Origin: Rhodococcus koreensis
Lineage (GTDB): Bacteria > Actinomycetota > Actinomycetes > Mycobacteriales > Mycobacteriaceae
DNA length: 64,000 nt
NCBI RefSeq assembly: GCF_900105905.1
Contig: NZ_FNSV01000005.1
Coordinates: 4,712,001-4,776,000, forward strand
Reading direction: 5' to 3'
Shown here: positions 42,069 through 50,622 of the stretch, piece by piece
Numbering within the stretch: position 1 is the stretch's first letter
How the letters are laid out: each line of letters begins with the position of its first letter
The notes under the pieces: generated by a model
What the model was told of the DNA's origin: nothing
Seen by the model: only the letters and a program-made list of their open reading frames with translations
Databases searched by the model: none
Position numbers and translations under genes: made by a program

Positions 42069-42953
42069 TCAACATTCCTTCGCGGCGGTGGAAACGGAGC
42101 TGCCCTGGGCGAGCCCGTACAGCCGGCCGGCGGTGCCGCCCGCGATCAGCTCCAGGTCGGTGGCGTCGAGTGACGGCAGTTGCTCCCTGATGAGGTCGGC
42201 CAAGTCCGACAACGATCCGGCCGAGGCGGGGAAGTTCGAACCCCACATGACGTGGGCCGCCCCGAACTCTTCGATCAGCGTGCGGACCAGCGGTGCCGCG
42301 GATCCGCTCTCGCGCTGCGCGCGGAGTACGGCCGGCGGCGTGATCTTGATGAACACGCGGCCCGTCTCGCTGAGCTGGGGAGCTCCGTCCGAGTTCGGGT
42401 ACGGCGCGGAGTCCAATTGCGGTCGGCCCGCGTGGTCGAGGATCGCGGTGAGTCCCGGGTACTGCTGGAGGAGCCCGGCGAGGATCGGAGCGTGCTGGGC
42501 GTGCATCTGGATGCAGACCGGCACGCGGCGGTCGGACAGGAACTGCCAGACCGGCGCCATGCGCTCGTCGTCGAGTCCGCGGCCGGGTGTCGGGACGGCG
42601 GTCGTTCCGTCCGCGGCACGGATGCGGACCCCCGAGAAGCCCCGCTCGTCGATCCAGTGGTGGAGGTCGTCGACCACCTTCGGGGAGAGGAAGTCCACCG
42701 AGCACACCCCGCTGAGGCGGTCGGGGTGCCTTGTGAGCTGGTCGGCTACGTAGCTGTTGTCGAATCCGTACACCGTGGAGGCCTGGACGACGACCAGGTG
42801 GTCGACGTCGGCGGCGTCGGCGGCCCGCAACAGGCCGTCGATGTCGGTGGGCCGTTCCTGGGACCAGGTGGACCGGTGTCCGCCGAGCGGGTCTGCGGGG
42901 TAGGCATCGGTGTCGGGCGAAATGATGTGGGTGTGTGTGTCGACTGTGAACAT
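42069..42953 (-). CDS. Amidohydrolase, LigI-related (COG3618-type)
   Basis: 294 residues. The N-terminal THTHII metal motif (about residues 6-11), VVVQASTVYGFDNSYV, CIQMHAQHAP and ILDHAGRP follow the layout of 2-pyrone-4,6-dicarboxylate lactonase and relatives. The position of the catalytic Asp (WGTDWP in LigI) reads WGSNFP here, so an Asn replaces it. It lies 56 bp downstream of the decarboxylase-like gene and ends 5 bp before the binding-protein start. A paralogue with the same substitution is at 50623-51474. Confidence 0.82.
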   Translation of the reverse strand: MFTVDTHTHIISPDTDAYPADPLGGHRSTWSQERPTDIDGLLRAADAADVDHLVVVQASTVYGFDNSYVADQLTRHPDRLSGVCSVDFLSPKVVDDLHHWIDERGFSGVRIRAADGTTAVPTPGRGLDDERMAPVWQFLSDRRVPVCIQMHAQHAPILAGLLQQYPGLTAILDHAGRPQLDSAPYPNSDGAPQLSETGRVFIKITPPAVLRAQRESGSAAPLVRTLIEEFGAAHVMWGSNFPASAGSLSDLADLIREQLPSLDATDLELIAGGTAGRLYGLAQGSSVSTAAKEC

Positions 42954-43009
42954 CAGTACCTCACGACTGGTGGGTGGGGTGGCGGGCGGAAAGTGGCGGG
43001 CGGGCGCGC

Positions 43010-43915
43010 TCAGGCGAGCTCGCCGAGATGCCGGGTGAAGTCGTCGAGGAGTTCGGCCACCGTCACGGGTGTGCGGATGACGTTCTGCTGCAACGCGTAG
43101 TCGATCGCGATCTGCAGACCGGCGACGAGCTCGTCGGTCACTCCGAAACGGAGGGCGCGCACGCGGGGACCGGGCTCGGTTTCAGCGGCCTTGCGCGCCT
43201 CGATCCGGTCTCCGAAAGCCTGGTAGAGCGCCGATACTGTGCGAGGCTCGGCCTCGAGGAGGTCACGCCGGACGGTGAGCACGTGGTTGATCGGCACCGT
43301 CTTGTGCCGGGCTCCCCATGCCTCCTCGGCCTCCCGCCAGTTCGGGATGATCGGCACCAGCGGCCCCTGCGCCCCGTCGAGCGCCGGCGGACCGAGGACG
43401 GCGGCCACGACATCGCCGCGCTCGAGCACGTCGAGCACCTTGCCGGTCGTGCGCTCGACGTTCGGCGGCTCGACATAGCTGGCGACGTGCGGCTCCTCGG
43501 TGGTCACCCAGGTGACTTCCTTGGCGTCGACGCCGAACTCTTCGTGCAGGATTCCGCGCACCCACAGACCGGTCGTCTGGCTGTAGGCCCGGACCGCGAC
43601 CCGCCGGCCTGCCAGGTCCGCCGGGCTGATCTCGGCCGAACCGGGCCAGCGGGTCAGGGAGTGGTGGTGGAAGTCGCCGCTGAGTACCACCGGCAGAAGC
43701 GCGATCGGGGCTCCTGCCTCGCGGGCCTGCAGATAGGTGGCGATGGCCAATTCGCTGAAGTCGTACCGGAGCTCACGCACCATGGGAGCGAACGCCTTGT
43801 AGATCGGATCCGCTGCCGCGAGCTCGACGGGATGTCCCTCGACGCTGAAGCCGGGTTCCGCGAGGAACGCCGTGTGCGGGTAGGACTTCGCCGCGATGGA
43901 CAAGGTTGTGGACAT
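43010..43915 (-). CDS. 4,5-dihydroxyphthalate decarboxylase-like protein (copy 1)
   Basis: 301 residues with a PBP-like alpha/beta fold and no signal peptide. The landmark VRAYSQTTGLWVRGIL (about residues 107-122) is shared with two paralogues at 48694-49575 and 49611-50591. The family includes Pht5, which decarboxylates 4,5-dihydroxyphthalate to protocatechuate, but also uncharacterised NMT1-like proteins. First gene of the leftward ABC operon; the 586-bp promoter is shared with the rightward operon. Confidence 0.78.
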   Translation of the reverse strand: MSTTLSIAAKSYPHTAFLAEPGFSVEGHPVELAAADPIYKAFAPMVRELRYDFSELAIATYLQAREAGAPIALLPVVLSGDFHHHSLTRWPGSAEISPADLAGRRVAVRAYSQTTGLWVRGILHEEFGVDAKEVTWVTTEEPHVASYVEPPNVERTTGKVLDVLERGDVVAAVLGPPALDGAQGPLVPIIPNWREAEEAWGARHKTVPINHVLTVRRDLLEAEPRTVSALYQAFGDRIEARKAAETEPGPRVRALRFGVTDELVAGLQIAIDYALQQNVIRTPVTVAELLDDFTRHLGELA

Positions 43916-43936
43916 GAATACAACTCCTCTGTTGCG

Positions 43937-43985
43937 TCCGAACCCGGGGAGTGCATGTGGTGTGCCTCCGAACCCGGGGAGTGCA
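43937..43985. repeat. 19-bp direct repeat, period 30 bp
   Basis: TCCGAACCCGGGGAGTGCA at 43937-43955 and again at 43967-43985, just upstream of the copy-1 decarboxylase-like gene. The inner CCCGGGG is itself nearly palindromic. Function unknown; a tandem binding site or replication slippage are both possible. Confidence 0.7.
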
Positions 43986-44100
43986 CTGGTGTCAGTGCGC
44001 CGATGCCGTCATTCGACCGATGGGTGAATATCGGTTTTGTCTTACGGTTTCGCTCAATTTACGCGGGAGTGACGCCCATTACAAGCCTTTGAGGCTCGGA

Positions 44101-44325
44101 TCGTCTAACAATTTTGCGGAAGCCGGGTCGATGCGGGCGGCGAAGACACGGGGTTCGCGTCCGCCGGCGCGATCATGCTGGGGCAATCGGCTCACCAACC
44201 CGAATTGTTCTACAAAATGAGCGCGATCGAGTCGGGCACGATGGGCACTCCGGCGTCGGGAAATCCAGTTCTTGCTGTTCGCCGCACTCCGCTGCTAGTC
44301 TGACGACAGAAAGTTGTTAAACAAT
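44101..44325. promoter_or_regulatory. Three GntR-type operator sites
   Basis: TTGTTAAACAA (44315-44325) is a perfect 11-bp palindrome; TTGTTCTACAA (44205-44215) has one mismatch; TCGTCTAACAA (44101-44111) is a weaker copy. Start-to-start distances are 104 and 110 bp, close to ten helical turns each. The sites resemble those in the promoter of the GntR gene at 35740. Confidence 0.55.
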
Positions 44326-44501
44326 CTGAGAGCCGACCGGGGAGACTCGGATGACGCCAGTGTTATCTGGCGACCGGCCTGCTCGCTGCCGGCGAGGGCA
44401 CGCCCTCCGACACCAGCTCGCTGATCGAGTCTCGCGAGTTTCCCCGAAGCGCCACAGTGGTCTGTGGTGGCTGTTCACGATCGTCAAGCGAGGACACAGT
44501 T

Positions 44502-45074
44502 GTGATAAAGATCGACGAAGCAATCGCCGTACCCGCGCCACCGGGGCGGGTGTGGGCGGTCATTTCCGACCCCACCGAGGTGGTGTCGTGCATCAACGGT
44601 GCCGAACTCGGCCAGTTCCACGACGACGGCTCGTTCGACGGCACGCTGGTCGTGAAATTCAGCGCGATCCGGGTGCGGTTCGGCGCCCGGATGTCGCTGG
44701 AGCTGGACGAGCCCGCCTGGGAGGGACGACTTTCGGCGCGCGGGCGGGACGGGCAGGGCGCGACGCGGTTCACCGCGCACGCGAACTTCCGGATCACCGA
44801 GGACCATGCGGGCGGCGCACGGGTGCAGGTGACCGGCGAGGTGGCCCTCGCGGGCAAGCTCGCGTCGGTGATCGAGGCGGGCGCCGGCGCCGTGGTGTCC
44901 CGGATGACCAACGACTTCACGGACGAACTGGTGCGCCGGTGCGCCGGGGAGACCGCGGTCGTGCCGGCGCCGAGCCGGCCGACCGTGTGGGCCCGCGTGC
45001 GCGCCTGGTGGCGCAGGACCATTCACAAGCGACAGAGCGAGCAGAGCGGAGTGGCAAGTGGCAAGACTCAATAG
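44502..45074 (+). CDS. CoxG-like SRPBCC protein
   Basis: 190 residues from GTG 44502 with GAGGA upstream. IKIDEAIAVPAPPGRVWAVISDPTEVVSCINGAE is the CO-dehydrogenase-subunit-G type start of the START/SRPBCC fold; GEVALAGKLASVIEAGAG follows. The C-terminal about 35 residues are basic and Trp-rich (WARVRAWWRRTIHKR), suggesting membrane association as for CoxG. First gene of the rightward operon; it overlaps the aldolase by 17 bp. No molybdenum hydroxylase genes are near, so its partner is unclear. Confidence 0.8.
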   Translation: MIKIDEAIAVPAPPGRVWAVISDPTEVVSCINGAELGQFHDDGSFDGTLVVKFSAIRVRFGARMSLELDEPAWEGRLSARGRDGQGATRFTAHANFRITEDHAGGARVQVTGEVALAGKLASVIEAGAGAVVSRMTNDFTDELVRRCAGETAVVPAPSRPTVWARVRAWWRRTIHKRQSEQSGVASGKTQ

Positions 45075-45912
45075 TGTGATCGGTGCGCTGGAATCGGGGC
45101 AGCACGCCTTCGCGGCGTTCGCGGCTCCCGAGCCGGCGGCGGCGCTCGACTTCGCAACCAGCGACTACGACGGTCTGGTGTTCGAGGCCGAGCACAAACC
45201 TTGGGACGCAACGACGTTGCGGGACAGCCTGCAGTATCTGCTCAACCGGCGACGGATATTCGAATCGGGCACGCTCGCCCCGTCGCCCACTCCGCTGATC
45301 CGGGTTCCCGTCAACGGTGCCGAACAGGGCCAGTGGCACGCGAAGCAGGCTCTCGACCTCGGGGCGTACGGAATCGTGTGGCCGCACATCAGCCGGGTCG
45401 AGGAAGCGCGCAATGCGGTCGCGGCCTGCCGGTACCCCCGCCTGCCTGGCGAGGACCGGTACGACCCGCCGGGCCTGCGCGGCGACGCGCCTGCGGCCGC
45501 CGCACGGTACTGGGGCCTGTCGAACGACGAGTACTACGCGAAGGCCGACGTGTGGCCACTCGCCCCGGACGGCGAGATCCTCGTCGTGATCCAGATCGAG
45601 GATCAACTCGGCATCGAGAACCTCCCGGCCATCCTCGAACAGGTGCCCGGAATCGGTCTCATCCTCATCGGTGAAGGCGATCTCAGCCAGGAACTGGGCG
45701 TGCCCCGTCAACTCGACCACCCGCTGATGGTCGAGGCCAGGAGCCGGATCGTGAAGATCTGTCACGAACACGAAGTCGTGGTCGGCCACCCGCACGTGAC
45801 GACGAGCAACGTCGAGCGGGTGCTCGACGAGGGCTACCGCTTCCTCATGTCCGCGCCGGTGCGCAGCTATCCCGGCCTGGAACTGGGCCGCAAACTCACC
45901 GGTCGCTCCTGA
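45058..45912 (+). CDS. HpcH/HpaI-family aldolase
   Basis: 284 residues from GTG 45058. The TIM-barrel landmarks are VFEAEHKPWD, IRVPVNGAE, the metal ligands in IQIEDQLGIENLP (Glu) and GEGDLSQELG (Asp), and VGHPHVTTSN. Family members cleave 4-hydroxy-2-oxoacids to pyruvate and an aldehyde or oxoacid. Next to LigJ it is well placed to cleave 4-carboxy-4-hydroxy-2-oxoadipate to pyruvate and oxaloacetate, replacing the usual LigK/GalC-type aldolase. That role is inferred. Confidence 0.85.
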   Translation: MARLNSVIGALESGQHAFAAFAAPEPAAALDFATSDYDGLVFEAEHKPWDATTLRDSLQYLLNRRRIFESGTLAPSPTPLIRVPVNGAEQGQWHAKQALDLGAYGIVWPHISRVEEARNAVAACRYPRLPGEDRYDPPGLRGDAPAAAARYWGLSNDEYYAKADVWPLAPDGEILVVIQIEDQLGIENLPAILEQVPGIGLILIGEGDLSQELGVPRQLDHPLMVEARSRIVKICHEHEVVVGHPHVTTSNVERVLDEGYRFLMSAPVRSYPGLELGRKLTGRS

Positions 45913-45942
45913 CCCCGAACACTCACCTGGAGAACAACCTTC

Positions 45943-47001
45943 ATGATCATCGACTGTCACGGCCACTTCACCACCGCGCCACCCGCGCTCGGACAGTGGC
46001 GCGAGCGCCAGATCAAGGCGTTCGACGATTCGGGCGCGCGGGTCTCACCCGACGAGTTGCACATCGGCGACGACGAGATCACGGCCGCGATCGAACAGGG
46101 GCAGCTCAAGCTCCAACTCGAACGCGGCACCGACCTCACGGTCTTCTCCCCCGGCGCGGGAAAGATGGCCCACCACTACGGCGACGAGCAGACCAGCCTG
46201 GTCTGGTCGCAGGTCAGCAACGACCTCATCGCCCGGGTGTGCGGCCTGTTCCCGGACCGTTTCGCCGCGGTGTGCCAGCTTCCTCAGTCGCCCGGCGACG
46301 CGCTGGCCTCCTCCATCCGCCGGTCGGCGGCGGAACTCGAGCGCTGCGTCGAAGAACTCGGGTTCGTCGGCTGCCTCCTCAACCCGGACCCCTCCGACGG
46401 GTACTGGCAGGCGCCGCCGCTGACCGACCGGATCTACTACCCGCTCTACGAGAAGATGGTGGAACTGGCCGTGCCCGCGATGATCCACGTCGCGATGTCG
46501 CGTAACCCCGCCATCCAGGGCACCTGCGCGCACTACCTCAACGGCGACACCGCAGCCTTCATGCAGCTGTGCCAGTCGGACCTGTTCACCGACTTCCCGA
46601 CGCTGCGGCTGATCCTGCCGCACGGCGGCGGCGCGGTGCCCTACCACTGGGGCCGCTACCGCGGGATGATGCAGGACCAGGGCAGGCCGCCACTGGAGGA
46701 ATCGTTGCTGCGCAACGTCTTCTTCGACACCTGCGTCTACCACAAGCGGGGCCTCGAACTTCTCACCGACATCATCCCCGCCGAGAACGTGCTCTTCGCC
46801 TCCGAGATGATCGGCGCCGTCCGCAGCGTCGACCCGGAGACCGGGCACCGATTCGACGACACCAAGGCGCTGCTCGACTCCATCGACTCCATCAGCGACG
46901 CCGACCGGCAGGCGATCTACGGCGGCAACGCGCTGAAGGTGTTCCCGCGCCTCGCGAGCCACGTCCGGAACCACCACAAGCAAGAAGAGGTCGCGCAGTG
47001 A
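45943..47001 (+). CDS. ligJ: 4-Oxalomesaconate hydratase, LigJ type (amidohydrolase superfamily)
   Basis: 352 residues. MIIDCHGHFTTAP (metal-binding HGH at residues 6-8), LERGTDLTVFSPGAGKMAHH, LNPDPSDGYWQAPPLTDR, FLASEMIGAV-type LFASEMIGAVR and HGGGAVPYHWGRYRG match, from memory, the Sphingobium LigJ sequence closely along its length. LigJ adds water to 4-oxalomesaconate in the protocatechuate 4,5-cleavage, gallate and 2-pyrone-4,6-dicarboxylate routes. It overlaps the TPP enzyme gene (GTGA). It is the strongest functional anchor of this cluster. Confidence 0.86.
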   Translation: MIIDCHGHFTTAPPALGQWRERQIKAFDDSGARVSPDELHIGDDEITAAIEQGQLKLQLERGTDLTVFSPGAGKMAHHYGDEQTSLVWSQVSNDLIARVCGLFPDRFAAVCQLPQSPGDALASSIRRSAAELERCVEELGFVGCLLNPDPSDGYWQAPPLTDRIYYPLYEKMVELAVPAMIHVAMSRNPAIQGTCAHYLNGDTAAFMQLCQSDLFTDFPTLRLILPHGGGAVPYHWGRYRGMMQDQGRPPLEESLLRNVFFDTCVYHKRGLELLTDIIPAENVLFASEMIGAVRSVDPETGHRFDDTKALLDSIDSISDADRQAIYGGNALKVFPRLASHVRNHHKQEEVAQ

Positions 47002-48650
47002 AGGTTTACGAAGCGCTCGCAGCAGCGTTCGCCGCCGAGGGCACCACGGATGTGTTCGGCATGATGGGCGACGCCAACATGCACTGGATGAATGCCCTGG
47101 CCACCCGTGGGACGCGCCTGTACGAGGTGCGTCACGAGGGTGCGGGCCTGAGCATGGCGCACGGGTACGCCCGCGCCTCCGGCCGGCCGGGTGTCGTGAC
47201 GACGACGAGCGGGCCCGGCACCGCGCAGCTAGCCACGTCGATGATCGTGGCGAGCCGTGCGCGCATCCCGCTGGTCGCGTTCTGCGGGGAGACGCCGCTG
47301 GGTGACGAGGGCGCCGTGCAGTACCTCGACCAGCGCCGGTTCGCCGCCGCGATCGAGTGCGAGTTCCTCCAGGTGACCAAGGCCGAGTCGGCCGCAGAAG
47401 TGGTGCAGCGCGCCTTCTACCTGGCCCGCACCCAATCCCGGCCGGTGATGATCAGCGCCCCGTTCGACGTGCAGCTGCAGGAGTTCGAGGACGACATGCC
47501 GTACGTCCCGTCCACCGAGCTGCTCCGGACCCCCAAGCTGCTACCGCACCCGGACCGGATCCAGCAGGCGTGCGAAATCATCGGGGCGAGCAAACGAGTC
47601 GTGATCGTCGCCGGTCGGGGCGCCCGCAACGCGGAAGCAGGCGAGCAGATCCTCGCGCTTCAGCGTCGCACCGGCGCCCTACTCGCCACCACGTTGCAGG
47701 CCAAGAACTGGCTCAGCGCCGAAACCGAGTACCACGTGGGGATCGCGGGCCTGTTCGGGAGCAGGCTGGCGATGGAACTGCTGCAGGAGGCCGACTGCGT
47801 GGTGTCGGTGGGCGCGAGCCTCAACCACTACACCATCGAGAGCGGATACCTGTTCCCCGAAGCCCGGTTCATCCAGATCGACACGGCGCCGCACCTGGTG
47901 ATGGGCAACGGTCAGGTCGCCGACTGCTACATGCAGGCCGACGCGGTCACCGCCCTCGTTGCCCTGACAGGCGCGCTGGGGGTTCGCGGTATCGAGATGG
48001 AAGGCTTCCACACCCCCGAGGTGCACGGCCGGCTCACGGCCCCGCTGATCGACCCCGCCGAGTTCCGCAGTCAGCCCGGCCTGCTCGACCCGCGCGAGGC
48101 GATCTCGGTGCTCGACGCCGAACTTCCCGGCGAGATCGGGCTGGTGCTCGGCAGCGGACACCAGACGGACTTCGGCACCATGCTCTTCCAGCGGTCCCGC
48201 GAGATCACCTCGAACTACGGCATGTTCGGTGCCATCGGCCAGGCTCCGCTGCTGACCATCGGCACCGTCGTCGCCAACGGCGGCAAGCCGACGTTCGTGG
48301 TCGAAGGCGACGCGAGTTTCCTGATGCACCTGTCGGAGTTCGAGACCGCGTGCCGCTACGGCCTTCCGGTGCTCGTCGTCGTCATGAACGACGAAGGCCT
48401 CGGCGCGGAATACCACAAGGCGAAGGCCAAGGGCCTCGACCCGGAGCTCGCCGTCATCCCCACCCCCGAACTCGGCACGGTCGGGAAGGCACTCGGCGGC
48501 GGCGGCGCCACCGTCCGCACGACCGACGAACTGCGCGCCGCGCTGGCCGAGTACGTCCGCGACCCCCGGCCCACCGTGATCGACGTGCGCATCACCCGCG
48601 ACGTGCTCAGCGTGCCCTACCGGCGCATGCAGTACGGCGAGGACGTATGA
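46998..48650 (+). CDS. Thiamine-diphosphate-dependent enzyme (acetolactate synthase/decarboxylase-like)
   Basis: 550 residues from GTG 46998. EVRHEGAGLSMAHGYAR has the conserved Glu that activates thiamine; the central Rossmann domain begins near KRVVIVAGRGARN; the C-terminal ThDP/Mg motif is VEGDASFLMHLSEFETACR, with Ala in place of the usual second Gly of GDG, then MNDEG. The fold covers 2-oxoacid decarboxylases, carboligases and acetolactate synthase. Within the LigJ cluster it may process a 2-oxoacid side product; substrate unknown. Confidence 0.87.
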   Translation: MKVYEALAAAFAAEGTTDVFGMMGDANMHWMNALATRGTRLYEVRHEGAGLSMAHGYARASGRPGVVTTTSGPGTAQLATSMIVASRARIPLVAFCGETPLGDEGAVQYLDQRRFAAAIECEFLQVTKAESAAEVVQRAFYLARTQSRPVMISAPFDVQLQEFEDDMPYVPSTELLRTPKLLPHPDRIQQACEIIGASKRVVIVAGRGARNAEAGEQILALQRRTGALLATTLQAKNWLSAETEYHVGIAGLFGSRLAMELLQEADCVVSVGASLNHYTIESGYLFPEARFIQIDTAPHLVMGNGQVADCYMQADAVTALVALTGALGVRGIEMEGFHTPEVHGRLTAPLIDPAEFRSQPGLLDPREAISVLDAELPGEIGLVLGSGHQTDFGTMLFQRSREITSNYGMFGAIGQAPLLTIGTVVANGGKPTFVVEGDASFLMHLSEFETACRYGLPVLVVVMNDEGLGAEYHKAKAKGLDPELAVIPTPELGTVGKALGGGGATVRTTDELRAALAEYVRDPRPTVIDVRITRDVLSVPYRRMQYGEDV

Positions 48651-48693
48651 CCACGCGGGGACTGATCACGACCAACGAAACGAGGACTCGTCA

Positions 48694-49575
48694 ATGAAAA
48701 TCGTATTGGGCAGAGACGATCTCGCTGCCGTGGCCGTCGAGTGGGCCGCGGCCGCCGGTGCAACGCCCGAACGTCTCGACATCCGGCCCGTGCACAAGGC
48801 ATCGCGCGGCTTCGTGAACGACGCGGCGGCGGACGTGTGCGAGCTGGCCGTGGTGACATTGCTGCAGGCGGCCGCATACGACAAGCCGGTGGCGCTGCTG
48901 CCGATCACCATGCTCGGCCGGTACCAGCATCAGACCCTGGTGACACTGGGCGAACTGGACGTCGAGGGTGTACGGGGCCGGAGCGTCGGCGTGCGCTCGT
49001 GGAGCCAGACCACCGGGGTGTGGCTGCGCGGGTTCCTCAGCGAGCAGTACGGCCTCGATCTGTCCGAAGTGGACTGGCACACGTACGAGGGCGGGCACGT
49101 CGACGGGGCCACCGACCCGGCGTGGGTCACGCGCGCCCCCGAGGGCGCAAAACTGCAGGCCGACTTCCTCGAAGGCCGGCTCGACTACGGGATCATGGGC
49201 AACGAACTGCCCTCCGACGACCGGATCCGCACCGCCATTCCCCACGCCCTCGCGGTCGCCGCCGAATGGGCCGCACGCAAGGGTTTCGCTCCGATCAACC
49301 ACGTGGTGGGGTTCAGCGCGGCGGCCGCCGGCGAGGACCCGAAGGCGATACTCGCGGTGTACGACGCGCTGGCCGAGGCCGCCACGACTGCCGGTCCCGC
49401 AGCGGGTCCGGTGAACCTGAGCCCCGTCGGGTTCGACGGTCTGCGCGGGCCTGTCACCGACGCCGCCCGCTACGCCTACGAGCAGGGGGTGCTGCCGCGC
49501 CGCGTCGAGTTCGACGAACTGGTCGATCGCACCTGCGCCGCGCTCGGGGTGACCGCGTCCCGGCTCGGCGGCTGA
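48694..49575 (+). CDS. 4,5-dihydroxyphthalate decarboxylase-like protein (copy 2)
   Basis: 293 residues, PBP-like fold without signal peptide. It shares VGVRSWSQTTGVWLRGFL (about residues 98-115) with the two paralogues but is the shortest and most diverged, for example lacking the long C-terminal helix region of copy 3. It lies 43 bp after the TPP enzyme gene and 35 bp before copy 3. Different substrate or a regulatory or binding role is possible. Confidence 0.75.
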   Translation: MKIVLGRDDLAAVAVEWAAAAGATPERLDIRPVHKASRGFVNDAAADVCELAVVTLLQAAAYDKPVALLPITMLGRYQHQTLVTLGELDVEGVRGRSVGVRSWSQTTGVWLRGFLSEQYGLDLSEVDWHTYEGGHVDGATDPAWVTRAPEGAKLQADFLEGRLDYGIMGNELPSDDRIRTAIPHALAVAAEWAARKGFAPINHVVGFSAAAAGEDPKAILAVYDALAEAATTAGPAAGPVNLSPVGFDGLRGPVTDAARYAYEQGVLPRRVEFDELVDRTCAALGVTASRLGG

Positions 49576-49610
49576 ACCACTCGCTCCCTCTGGAATACGA
49601 AAGGCTGAAC

Positions 49611-50591
49611 ATGAACACGCTCTCGGTCGCACTCGGCGACTACCGGCACGTGCAGGCCCTGCTGGGCGGCGACGTCACGGTGAACGGCTACGAGGTGAAA
49701 CCGGTCGAGGTCAGCCCGATCATCGGCGCATACCGCCGGATGATCCGCGACCTCGAGTTCGACGTGTGCGAACTCGCGCCGACCTCCTACCTGATGGCGT
49801 TGCAGGCCGGGGTTCCGCTCACCGGCATCCCCGTCTTCCTCAACCGCCGCTTCCACCACGCCGACGTGCAGTGCGGTTCGGCGTCGGGAATCCGCTTCCC
49901 CGCCGATCTCGAAGGTAAGCGGATCGGTGTCCGCGCGTACACGGTGACCACCGGGGTGTGGATGCGCGGCATCCTGCGCGACGAGTACGGCCTCGACATC
50001 GACACCGTGAAGTGGGTCGTGGACGACGACGACCACATCGAAGGCCGGGCTCCCTCGAACGTCGAGCGCGTCACCGACGGCCGGTCGCTCGGCGAGTTGC
50101 TGCGGGCCGGCGAGATCGACGCCGCATTCAGCGGCAACGCCGGCACCGGACGTGCTGGGGCGCCGCGGGCCGGGTGGTCGGCGGCGGCCGAGCAACCCGC
50201 GGTCGAGGACGGGCCGTACCCACTGTTCCCCGACCACGAGGTGCTCGCCACCGACTGGTACCTACGCACCGGGATCTATCCGCTGCACTCCGTGATCGCG
50301 ATCCGCAGCGAACTCGTCGACCGCGACCCGGGGCTGCCCACCGCCCTGTACGCCGCATTCGCCGAGAGCAAGCGCCGTCAGATCGAGGCCGATCCACAGT
50401 GGTCGGCGCTGGCGCGACTGGGCAAGCAGGCCAAGCAGATCCAGAGCGATCCGATCCCCTACGGTCTCGATGCCAACGACGCGAGTGTGCGCGCGCTCGT
50501 GAAGTACTCCCGGGACCAGGGTCTCCTCGACCCGGACTTCTCCACCGATCCCCACCAGGTGTTCGCCAAGGGCGAGTACCCAGACGCCTGA
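49611..50591 (+). CDS. 4,5-dihydroxyphthalate decarboxylase-like protein (copy 3)
   Basis: 326 residues, the copy closest in length to Pht5-type 4,5-dihydroxyphthalate decarboxylases. EGKRIGVRAYTVTTGVWMRG (about residues 101-120), FDVCELAPTSYLMAL and the C-terminal DPIPYGLDANDASVRALVKYSRDQGLL are typical. Adjacent LigI- and LigJ-type genes fit a route in which a hydroxylated aromatic dicarboxylate is decarboxylated before or after ring cleavage. No ring-cleavage dioxygenase is encoded nearby. Confidence 0.82.
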   Translation: MNTLSVALGDYRHVQALLGGDVTVNGYEVKPVEVSPIIGAYRRMIRDLEFDVCELAPTSYLMALQAGVPLTGIPVFLNRRFHHADVQCGSASGIRFPADLEGKRIGVRAYTVTTGVWMRGILRDEYGLDIDTVKWVVDDDDHIEGRAPSNVERVTDGRSLGELLRAGEIDAAFSGNAGTGRAGAPRAGWSAAAEQPAVEDGPYPLFPDHEVLATDWYLRTGIYPLHSVIAIRSELVDRDPGLPTALYAAFAESKRRQIEADPQWSALARLGKQAKQIQSDPIPYGLDANDASVRALVKYSRDQGLLDPDFSTDPHQVFAKGEYPDA

Positions 50592-50622
50592 GCCAGCCCA
50601 CCGAACGAGAAAGGTGTAGACC

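Larger units (their letters stand above)
43916..44501. other. 586-bp divergent promoter region, no gene
   Basis: No coding frame is supported. The region is relatively AT-rich at 44.0-44.35 kb, contains a 19-bp direct repeat near the left gene and three GntR-type sites toward the right. It probably holds promoters for both aromatic-acid operons. Confidence 0.6.

Noticed and set aside
43916..44501. Short plus-strand frames in the divergent promoter gap
   Set aside because: They lack ribosome sites and protein-like composition, and the region carries operator-like repeats instead.
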